A stretch of DNA of 48,070 nucleotides. Source: CAYSNP01 sp964432485 (GTDB taxonomy: Bacteria; Bacillota; Clostridia; Christensenellales; DTU072). The position numbers and the translations under genes were made by a program. The notes beneath the pieces are model-generated. The model saw only the letters and a list, made by a program, of their open reading frames with translations, made no database searches and had not been told where the DNA came from. The stretch spans positions 1 through 48,070 of the forward strand of contig CAYSNP010000013.1 in the NCBI GenBank assembly GCA_964432485.1, in the 5' to 3' direction. Below are positions 8,327-15,229 of this stretch, piece after piece (the stretch's first letter is position 1; each line of letters begins with the position of its first letter).

Positions 8327-8944
8327 ATGGCGCAAGCATTCAATCAAATTACCAACTTTATTTTACAAATATTTCGCAACAATTATTTATCTGTAATCTT
8401 TTTATCCTTTGTGCCTATGATTGAATCTACTGGAGCTGTGCCTATTGCGCTAAATATGGGTATGAATCCGCTGGAAAGCATTTTCTTTTCTTCTATAGGC
8501 GGGATAATTATGTGCCCTGCCATTTACTTTTTGCTTGAACCTATAATTAAATGGATGAAAAACACAAAACTGCTTAAAAAACTAGCGGAAAAGACAGAGT
8601 GCAATATAAAAACGCAAGCGGTAGCATTAGAAGAAAAGGCAAAATATAAAGAAAATAAGATAGCCCATAAATTATGGCTGCTCTTTTTATTTATACTGTT
8701 GCCTATGCCTTTTTCGGGGCTGTGGACGGGCAGCGCAGTTGCAATTTTTTTATCCTTGCCTCAAAAAAGCGCAATAGCCACTTTAATTGCCGCCAACTTT
8801 GCCGCTAGTTCTATTGTTTGTGCGGCAAGTATGGCGCTAGGCAGTTACAGTTACATAATCTTGTTTGTTTTGGTGATTGCAATAGCGGCCTCTTTTGTCA
8901 CTCTTGCGGTAAGGATAATTGTCAACCATACAAAAAAAGCCTGA
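8327..8944 (+). CDS. Small multidrug-export family membrane protein (COG2426-type, putative)
   Basis: The protein has 205 residues with four to five predicted membrane helices. The N-terminal part (F-V-P-M-I-E-S-T-G-A-V-P-I-A) and the P-M-P-F-S-G-L-W-T-G-S block about residue 130 match the family signature of the so-called small multi-drug export proteins. That family name is historical: transport of drugs is not established. ATG 8327 has AAGGTG at 4-5 nt; a GTG at 8321 in the same frame is a less likely start. The 3' end overlaps the 3' end of the 6S RNA gene on the other strand by 12 bases. Confidence 0.75.
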   Translation: MAQAFNQITNFILQIFRNNYLSVIFLSFVPMIESTGAVPIALNMGMNPLESIFFSSIGGIIMCPAIYFLLEPIIKWMKNTKLLKKLAEKTECNIKTQAVALEEKAKYKENKIAHKLWLLFLFILLPMPFSGLWTGSAVAIFLSLPQKSAIATLIAANFAASSIVCAASMALGSYSYIILFVLVIAIAASFVTLAVRIIVNHTKKA

Positions 8945-9126
8945 GATTGCCGTAGCTTTAACCTAAGGATTGTTAAACCCGCTCTTATAGCAGGTGGGTG
9001 AACTGCCGTACGCTTTTGTCTTCCTCTGGCGTCTAAGACGGAGGCATGGCATTGCTTTCGAACACATAAACCCGATTTTTTAACTGCGGTTAAAAATCTT
9101 CTTAGTGGCTACAAACATCTAAGGCT
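8933..9126 (-). ncRNA. ssrS: 6S RNA
   Basis: The predicted RNA is about 194 nt, bounded by a strong promoter (9161-9133) and a T7 run (8938-8932). Its 5' end (AGCCTTAGAT...GTAGC) pairs with its 3' end (GCTAC...ATCTCAGGCT). The closing stem continues as CTAAG/CTTAG and GATT/AATC, and further inward as TTAACCGC against GCGGGTTTAA. A large unpaired centre follows, then an apical stem CCTC-CGTC-TTA-GACG-CCA-GAGG. This closing stem, bubble and apical stem layout, with length near 190 nt, is the hallmark of 6S RNA. The 5' AGATGTTTG and 3' CGGCAATCTC resemble the E. coli ends. 6S RNA mimics an open promoter and sequesters RNA polymerase holoenzyme. The gene shares its 3' end with the convergent export-protein gene. 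Confidence 0.82.
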
Positions 9127-9132
9127 GATAAT

Positions 9133-9161
9133 AGTATACTATATTTGCAACATTTTTTCAA
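9133..9161 (-). promoter_or_regulatory. SigA promoter of the 6S RNA gene
   Basis: On the minus strand TTGAAA (9161-9156), a 17-nt spacer, and TATACT (9138-9133). The predicted start at about 9126 is an A that coincides with the first base able to join the closing stem. No ORF follows, which is why an RNA gene was sought here. Confidence 0.8.
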
Positions 9162-9214
9162 GAGGCGCAAAAATATATAGTTTACAATTTTTTCAAGCTG
9201 GTAAAAATATTGCC

Positions 9215-10051
9215 CTATAAATCTTGCAGAATCTTGGCAATAAGAGTCTCGGCAATATTAGTATTGTAACATTCGCTTATACCTAAAAAATAGGCATTGC
9301 TGTTAACTTCTATCAATTTTGGAGCGGGCAGGGAAAAGAAATCAACTCCGCAATAAAATAAACCTAGCTCTTTTGCAACCTTTTGAGCGGCAATGGTAAA
9401 TTCGGCACTGGGGTTGCACGGAGCGCATTGTCCGCCCAACTCTTTATTGCTCCGAAAGTCTTTAGCATTGGTATACTTTAGAAAATGCACAACCTTACCC
9501 CCTACCACAATTGCTCTGACGCTTGCCCCTGCGCTTTCCTTTATATATTCTTGTAAAATATAGCGTTTTTCAAAATAAATCTTATCCAGAAGTATTAACT
9601 CTTGCTCATTTTGCACTAAATGCACATCTTTGCCTAAAGAACTTTTATCAGCTTTAAGCACTAAAGGATAGCCTAGTTTTTGATTAATATAACTCAAGAA
9701 ATTAGCTTGCAGCGGCTGATAAGTATATCTTAAAGGTGAAAAAATGCTACCCGGCATATCCACTAAGTTAAGACACTTGATATAGCTGGCTATTTTGCTG
9801 TCAGAGCACATTATTGCACGGCAATTGTTATAGACCTTAATTCCATAATGCTCCAGCGTGCTTGCCGCATAGTAATCTTTATCTAAAAAAATACAAAAAT
9901 CAGCTAAAGGCCGCTCTTTTAGAAAATCAGCAATGCTGTTGATAAACAAGAAATCAATATTTTTAGCGGTTAAAGCATTTACTAAGCTATTTTTTTGATG
10001 TATGGTGCTTGCAGTTTTATAATAAGCATTTTGATAAACTAGTGCCCTCAT
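9215..10051 (-). CDS. ATP-grasp (RimK-like) ligase
   Basis: The protein has 278 residues. The order of elements is that of the ATP-grasp fold: a pre-ATP-grasp region (1-110), the phosphate-binding loop L-K-A-D-K-S-S-L-G-K (about 150), the hinge L-Q-E-Y-I (about 187), and the Mg-binding end G-V-D-F-F ... L-I-E-V-N-S-N-A (about 240-255). It resembles RimK-family amino-acid ligases, which join an amino acid to a carboxylate, but the substrate cannot be read from sequence. It starts 2 bases after the stop of the lipoprotein gene without a good SD, so translation is probably coupled. It is the last gene of the rny operon. Modification of a peptide or of ribosomal protein S6 is possible, but unproven. 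Confidence 0.82.
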   Translation of the reverse strand: MRALVYQNAYYKTASTIHQKNSLVNALTAKNIDFLFINSIADFLKERPLADFCIFLDKDYYAASTLEHYGIKVYNNCRAIMCSDSKIASYIKCLNLVDMPGSIFSPLRYTYQPLQANFLSYINQKLGYPLVLKADKSSLGKDVHLVQNEQELILLDKIYFEKRYILQEYIKESAGASVRAIVVGGKVVHFLKYTNAKDFRSNKELGGQCAPCNPSAEFTIAAQKVAKELGLFYCGVDFFSLPAPKLIEVNSNAYFLGISECYNTNIAETLIAKILQDL

Positions 10052-10053
10052 GG

Positions 10054-11751
10054 CTATGCTGCTGGTTTAAGGGCGCAGTTCCATATTTTTGCACCTGTTT
10101 TAGTGTAGCTGGAAATGTTTACGCTATCCGCTTGAGAGCCCATATTTACCATATCCATACGCATATAGTTATTGTAGAAGCCATCATTGACTGCCGGCAT
10201 ATACTGATATTTATGAGAGGGTCTTTTTATGCTGATGGTAAGATAATTAATGGTATTGTAAGCTCGCTCGTCTAACTCCACTTTATAGAATCCTGTTTGG
10301 TCAGTTTTAACGGTTTTGCTAAAAGTGTCATTTTGATATGCTACAGTAACTTCGGCATTGGCAACAAATGCTCCAAAACCGTCATCGATTTTTTGATTGC
10401 TATTGGAGTCTAAAAATACATAACCGCATATATACGGAAGGGTAATATCGCTCTTTTGATTGTTTTCCGATTGAAACTTTTCTAGCACAAAAGGAATTAT
10501 TTTATAGTCAGGGCTGCTTGGATTATTAATTGCAGGGTTATAGAATTGGGTATACTTGTGCCCTATTATTGCCTTGGTAAAAGTAGTTGGAGTCCAAGCG
10601 CTTATCCCATAAACCAGAGAATTTCTATCTTTTATCTCATTGTAGTTGTCAAGCAGCGGATAGGTATGGTCTTTGCGGATATTGGTATCGGTATCAAAGC
10701 CCAGTCCTGCATCGCTGCCATTGATAGAGTATAGATACCAATCTAAGCCAACTCTATTTTGCAACAGATAATTTTCGCTAAAAACTACAGAATATATTTG
10801 TCTAAACTCCAAGCTGGCAGTATTGCCTAAAATTGTTTGATATTGCTCTTTATCACTGCCGTTATAGTCTTGCTGCATATCCTCATTGCTTTCGATATAC
10901 TCAAAAATCATACCTGCAGAATTTAAGGCAGAAATGCTGCTTGCGCTATATGCCAAAGCTGAATCTACTCCCTTAGCAGAAACGCTATAATTATCTTCTG
11001 CTTTCCAATCAATGGCAAACCCTGCCGCTTCATTGTTAAAATAAGGGTCGCATAAAGCAATGCGTCTAGGCACAAAGTTGCCCGAAACCTTGCCTTGAGT
11101 GTAAAAATGATGCAAATATTCTGCGGCAGAAAGCGCAAAAGCAGCCCCTACGCCATTGCCTACAAATCTAACTTCATTACCTTTTAGCGGTTTGCTTGCC
11201 ATATAGTCTAAGAAGCGAGCCGCAAAAACCTCAGTAAGGCTATGGCTAAGAGCGGATTGTTCCCTTGTTATGATTTCGTTGTCTGCTTTATAACTTAAAT
11301 AATCATTGTTAAAGAGTTTTACATACACATTGGCAGTAATATCGTCGGCAAATTGTTCATAATGAAAAATGCCTACATTAAAGCCTGCTTTTTCCCAATA
11401 AAATGCTAAATCTCGTATATTGGACAAGTCACGATCTTTGAATCTTTTATAGTTATCAGAAATTATAGTATCAGGGTACTCTGCGCCGGGCAGCTCAAAG
11501 AGCACATTGCTATCTGCGGCATTAGGCGTTTGTCCATGAAAATAAATTAAAGTGGGTCTTGTTACAGAATAAGTGCCGCCCAGCCATTCTATATCCAATT
11601 GTCCTTGCCGCAATGAGGGAAAAGTAATATCCGCCAACTTAACAGGCTCTGGAGAGTCTATTGTCTTATTGCAAGCGGTTGCAACGATAGCAATTGCAAA
11701 AAGCAATGCTATTACTATCAGCACTTGAAGTTTCTTAGCTGTCTTTTGCAT
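10054..11751 (-). CDS. Lipoprotein with alpha/beta-hydrolase-like fold lacking the catalytic Ser, plus SdrD-B-like domain
   Basis: The protein has 565 residues. A hydrophobic signal ends in A-T-A-C (Cys 27), a slightly atypical lipobox. Residues about 60-350 look like a lipase-type alpha/beta hydrolase: L-I-Y-F-H-G at 68-73 for the oxyanion strand, and the nucleophile elbow V-G-N-G-V-G at 197-202, where the expected G-x-S-x-G has Gly200 in place of Ser. An active esterase is therefore unlikely. Residues about 435-530 (G-Y-V-F-L-D-S-N-S-N) match an SdrD-B/Cna-B-type beta-sandwich found in surface stalks. It lies 12 nt after rny and is followed at 2 nt by the ATP-grasp gene. The function is unknown; a binding pseudoenzyme on the cell surface is my inference. 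Confidence 0.7.
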   Translation of the reverse strand: MQKTAKKLQVLIVIALLFAIAIVATACNKTIDSPEPVKLADITFPSLRQGQLDIEWLGGTYSVTRPTLIYFHGQTPNAADSNVLFELPGAEYPDTIISDNYKRFKDRDLSNIRDLAFYWEKAGFNVGIFHYEQFADDITANVYVKLFNNDYLSYKADNEIITREQSALSHSLTEVFAARFLDYMASKPLKGNEVRFVGNGVGAAFALSAAEYLHHFYTQGKVSGNFVPRRIALCDPYFNNEAAGFAIDWKAEDNYSVSAKGVDSALAYSASSISALNSAGMIFEYIESNEDMQQDYNGSDKEQYQTILGNTASLEFRQIYSVVFSENYLLQNRVGLDWYLYSINGSDAGLGFDTDTNIRKDHTYPLLDNYNEIKDRNSLVYGISAWTPTTFTKAIIGHKYTQFYNPAINNPSSPDYKIIPFVLEKFQSENNQKSDITLPYICGYVFLDSNSNQKIDDGFGAFVANAEVTVAYQNDTFSKTVKTDQTGFYKVELDERAYNTINYLTISIKRPSHKYQYMPAVNDGFYNNYMRMDMVNMGSQADSVNISSYTKTGAKIWNCALKPAA

Positions 11752-11763
11752 TTTTACCCTATT

Positions 11764-13356
11764 TTATTTTGCGTATTCTGTATGCCTTAATTCTCTAATT
11801 ACATTGACTTTTATTTGACCGGGATACTCCAGCTCTGCTTCTAGCTTTTTAGCTATATCTTTTGCTAAGAAAGAAGTAGCCGCATCGTCTACCTCCTCAG
11901 GCTTAACTATTACCCGTATTTCTCTGCCTGCCTGAATTGCATAAGATTGCTCCACTCCGGTAAACGAATTGGCTAAGGTCTCCAGCTTTTCCAAGCGTTT
12001 GACATAGTTTTCTATAGATTCTCTCCTGGCACCGGGCCTTGCGCCGCTGATTGCGTCGGCGGCCTGCACAATAATTGCCTCTAATGTTTGAGGCTCTATA
12101 TCCCCATGGTGTGCTTCGATTGCATGCACCACATTTTCTTTTTCTTTATACTTGCGTGCCAGCTCTACGCCAATTTGAATATGTGTGCCTTCGTACTCAT
12201 GGTCTACCGCCTTACCTAAGTCATGCAGCAGTCCCGCCCGTTTTGCCACTTTTACATCAGCGCCAAGTTCTGCCGCCATAAGCCCTGCCAAATAAGATAC
12301 CTCAAGCGAATGCTTGAGCACATTTTGCCCGTAACTTGTACGGTACTTCATTCTGCCTAATAGTTTAATAATTTCGGGATGAATGCCAAAAAGCCCCGCA
12401 TCAAAAACAGCGGCATTGCCGGCTTCTTTTATTTCCTGTGCTATATCACGCTTGACCCGGGTAGCTATTTCTTCAATTCTGCCGGGGTGAATGCGTCCGT
12501 CTGCTACAAGTTTTTGCAAAGTAAGTCTTGCAACCTCTCGCCTGACAGGGTCGAAACTTGTTAAGGTCACCACATCGGGGGTATCGTCTATAATAATGTC
12601 TACGCCGGTACAGCTCTCCAATGCCTTGATATTGCGTCCCACTCTGCCGATAATGCGCCCCTTCATTTCGTCATTTGGCAATTCAACTACGCTAACCGTA
12701 GATTCCGCCGCATGGTCAACAGCACATCTTTGAATAGCTAAGGAAATGATTTCCTTTGCCTTTTTTTCCGCATTTTCTTTGGCATCATCTTCTATTTCTT
12801 TTGCAATAATCACAGCATCCTTGCGAGCTTCGTCTGTGATTTGTGCAATTAGCAAATCTTTAGCTTCTGCTTTAGTTAAGCCGCTTACTTTTTCCAGCTC
12901 AATAAGCATCTTTGCATCATATTCTGTTAACTTTATTTCTAGTTGGTCAAGTTCGTCCTTTTTAGTGGTAAGCTCCTCTTTTAAGGTTTCGAGCTGCTCA
13001 TTCTTCTTATCCAGAACTTGTTCCTTTTTGGCTAGTATGTCCTCCCTTGAATTTAACCTATTTGCCTCTTTCTTTAACTCGTTTCGTTGATTTCTTGATT
13101 CTTGTTCGAATTCGTTACGAAATCTTAATTGTTCCTCTTTTGCTTCTAAAAGCGCTTCCTTTCTTAGTGTTTTTGCTTCGATTCGGGCTTCTTCCAGTAT
13201 TTTGGCTGACTCTGTTTTTGCCATTCCTATCTTATTAATAATAATTTTCTTATAAATAAGTATTCCTGCCAAGCTGCCTAAGGCAAGCGAGGGCAGAATT
13301 AGGATGTACGCAAGATAAGTCCAGTCAATGCCGAGCATTGTCAGACTGCTGAACAT
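11764..13356 (-). CDS. rny: Ribonuclease Y
   Basis: This is the membrane-anchored endoribonuclease that initiates mRNA decay in Firmicutes. The protein has 530 residues. It has an N-terminal membrane helix (about 13-37), a long charged coiled coil (about 45-200), a KH RNA-binding domain (about 222-285, G-R-I-I-G-R-V-G-R-N-I), and an HD phosphohydrolase domain with H-D-L-G-K-A-V-D-H (about 374) and I-E-A-H-H. The sequence has two consecutive ATGs; the second (13356) is 5 nt from AGGAGG, the first only 2 nt. It heads an operon with the lipoprotein and ATP-grasp genes and lies directly downstream of recA, as in Bacillus. Confidence 0.97.
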   Translation of the reverse strand: MFSSLTMLGIDWTYLAYILILPSLALGSLAGILIYKKIIINKIGMAKTESAKILEEARIEAKTLRKEALLEAKEEQLRFRNEFEQESRNQRNELKKEANRLNSREDILAKKEQVLDKKNEQLETLKEELTTKKDELDQLEIKLTEYDAKMLIELEKVSGLTKAEAKDLLIAQITDEARKDAVIIAKEIEDDAKENAEKKAKEIISLAIQRCAVDHAAESTVSVVELPNDEMKGRIIGRVGRNIKALESCTGVDIIIDDTPDVVTLTSFDPVRREVARLTLQKLVADGRIHPGRIEEIATRVKRDIAQEIKEAGNAAVFDAGLFGIHPEIIKLLGRMKYRTSYGQNVLKHSLEVSYLAGLMAAELGADVKVAKRAGLLHDLGKAVDHEYEGTHIQIGVELARKYKEKENVVHAIEAHHGDIEPQTLEAIIVQAADAISGARPGARRESIENYVKRLEKLETLANSFTGVEQSYAIQAGREIRVIVKPEEVDDAATSFLAKDIAKKLEAELEYPGQIKVNVIRELRHTEYAK

Positions 13357-13428
13357 CATAACCTCCTATTGAATTGTGAATTTACAGTATGATAAAGGCA
13401 AAAAGCCTATATTATCCTATATAAAAAG

Positions 13429-13458
13429 AGTATACCCTATTTAGGTTATATTTGTCAA
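13429..13458 (-). promoter_or_regulatory. SigA promoter of rny
   Basis: On the minus strand TTGACA (13458-13453), an 18-nt spacer, TATACT (13434-13429). The leader of about 65 nt contains a short hairpin GGC-TTTTT-GCC and ends in AGGAGG. rny thus need not depend on recA transcription. Confidence 0.75.
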
Positions 13459-13517
13459 CAAATTGTATTTTATTTTTGCCTTATGTGCTAACGAAAAACT
13501 AAAGCCTTTTGCTATTG

Positions 13518-14504
13518 CTAACTTATTAAAATCTTGCGGACTTTTTGCTCTATTTCTTCTTTAATATCTGCATTTTCTGACAAAAACTGTATAGCACGCT
13601 CTCTGCCTTGCCCTATTTTCTCATCATTATAGCTATACCAAGAACCTGCTTTTACAACTATGCCTTGCTCTACGCCAACATCTAAAATACAGCCGACAGA
13701 AGAAATCCCCTTGCCGAAAATAATATCGAACTCTGCAATCTTAAAAGGTGAAGCCAATTTGTTTTTAATTACCCTAATGCGTGTTCTGTTGCCTACAAAC
13801 TCATTGCCCGACTTGATAGAATCTATCTTACGAACATCTAAACGCATACTGGAATAAAACTTGAGTGCTTTGCCGCCCGGTGTAATTTCGGGAGAGCCGA
13901 ACATTACTCCTACTTTTTCACGAAGTTGATTGATAAAAACTACGCAGGTATTGCTTTTGCCGGTAATACTGGCTAGTTTTCTAAGTGCTTGACTCATTAG
14001 CCTTGCTTGCAAGCCTATATGCGACTCGCCCATTTCGCCGTCAATCTCTGCCCTGGGCGTAAGTGCCGCTACCGAATCCACTACTATTACATCTACCCCA
14101 CCTGATTTTATCAATTGCTCGGCTATATCTAAGGCTTGCTCTCCATTATCGGGCTGAGATACATATAGACTTTTTAGATTGACACCCAAACGCTCTGCAT
14201 AAACGGGGTCTAGAGCATGTTCTGCATCTATAAATGCCGCTATACCGTCAGCTTTTTGCGCTTCGGCAATTATATGCAGGGCAACAGTAGTTTTTCCGCT
14301 GGATTCAGGACCGTATATTTCTATTATTCTGCCCCTGGGCACTCCCCCTATTCCCGATGCCATATCTAGTACCAAACAGCCTGTAGGTATCACATCCACT
14401 TTTACTTTAGTTTCTCCGTCAAGTTTCATAATTGCGCCTTTGCCAAACTGCTTTTCTATATTGTCAATGGCGGCTTTAAGTAACTTTGCTCTGCTCTCGT
14501 CCAT
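13518..14504 (-). CDS. recA: Recombinase RecA
   Basis: DNA-strand exchange and LexA co-protease. The protein has 328 residues, shorter than most because the acidic C-terminal tail is reduced; it ends shortly after the V-G-S-W-Y-S-Y equivalent (A-G-S-W-Y-S-Y). Walker A is G-P-E-S-S-G-K-T at 65-72, Walker B is V-I-V-V-D-S-V-A-A-L, and loop L2 is visible as F-I-N-Q-L-R-E-K-V-G-V-M-F-G. One small deviation is N-K-L-A-S-P-F-K where N-K-V-A-P-P-F-K is usual. AAAGGAG lies 7 nt before ATG. cinA ends 15 nt upstream, so cinA-recA form one unit. I see no clear LexA box in the short gap. Confidence 0.98.
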   Translation of the reverse strand: MDESRAKLLKAAIDNIEKQFGKGAIMKLDGETKVKVDVIPTGCLVLDMASGIGGVPRGRIIEIYGPESSGKTTVALHIIAEAQKADGIAAFIDAEHALDPVYAERLGVNLKSLYVSQPDNGEQALDIAEQLIKSGGVDVIVVDSVAALTPRAEIDGEMGESHIGLQARLMSQALRKLASITGKSNTCVVFINQLREKVGVMFGSPEITPGGKALKFYSSMRLDVRKIDSIKSGNEFVGNRTRIRVIKNKLASPFKIAEFDIIFGKGISSVGCILDVGVEQGIVVKAGSWYSYNDEKIGQGRERAIQFLSENADIKEEIEQKVRKILIS

Positions 14505-14519
14505 AAAAAACTCCTTTGT

Positions 14520-15188
14520 TTAATAGTATTTCATAATATGTAAAAACGCCTTGTAAAGCGCGGTATTAACACTCTTTTGCCTAACTTCTTCTCTGTCCCC
14601 TGAAAAAATAAACTCAAACACATCCTCGCCTATATCGCTTACTACCGCAATATAAACCAAACCGACAGGCTTTTCCAAACTGCCGCCTTTGGGTCCCGCA
14701 ATGCCGGTGATTGATATACCAATATCGGCTTTATCGTCTAAAACCCCTTTTGCCATTTCTAGCGCGGTTTCCTTACTTACTGCCCCGTATTTTATTAAAG
14801 TATCTCTTTTTACTCCCAAGCGCAATTGCTTAGAAGAATTGGTATAGCTTACTACCCCCTCATAAAAAACTTCGCTTGCGCCCGGCACCTCAGTTATTTT
14901 TGCACAAAGCGTGCCCCCTGTGCAACTTTCGGCAATAGCAATGGTAAGATTGTTTTCTGATAAAAAATCCACTAAGGTCTGCTGCAAACTAATATCGGCA
15001 TTATTATATATTTGCTCGTCAAATACTTGTTCTATTTGTGAAATTTCCTCGCTTGTTACATTAAATACACTTAACCTTATATCCAGATTGTCCTCTTCCA
15101 GGTCATAGTCCAGCATTGCCCCAAAGTGCCTTGCCAGCAGATTTTCTATTGGTGAGATTTCGCCATATAATTTTATTATCTTATCCAT
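14520..15188 (-). CDS. cinA: CinA-family protein with nicotinamide-nucleotide amidase domain, lacking the N-terminal MoCF domain
   Basis: The protein has 222 residues, about half of a full CinA. Residues about 70-222 are the CinA C-terminal/PncC domain with A-E-S-C-T-G-G and G-I-A-G-P-K-G-G, an enzyme that deamidates nicotinamide mononucleotide to recycle pyridine nucleotides. Residues 1-65 match the small middle domain of full-length CinA (I-K-L-Y-G-E-I-S ... L-D-I-R-L-S-V-F). The usual first domain (ADP-ribose pyrophosphatase/MoCF-like, about 170 residues) is missing and is not encoded upstream, where ftsK begins. The start is well supported by AGAGGAG 5-8 nt upstream. Its place before recA matches Bacillus and Streptococcus cinA-recA. 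Confidence 0.88.
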   Translation of the reverse strand: MDKIIKLYGEISPIENLLARHFGAMLDYDLEEDNLDIRLSVFNVTSEEISQIEQVFDEQIYNNADISLQQTLVDFLSENNLTIAIAESCTGGTLCAKITEVPGASEVFYEGVVSYTNSSKQLRLGVKRDTLIKYGAVSKETALEMAKGVLDDKADIGISITGIAGPKGGSLEKPVGLVYIAVVSDIGEDVFEFIFSGDREEVRQKSVNTALYKAFLHIMKYY

Positions 15189-15229
15189 ATCTGCTCCTCT
15201 TTACCTGCCGCTTGAATTCAGCCTTGCCA

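Noticed and set aside
13360..13517. Possible small RNA in the recA-rny gap
   Set aside because: The space is explained by the rny promoter and leader; only a minor GGC/GCC hairpin is seen, with no terminator.
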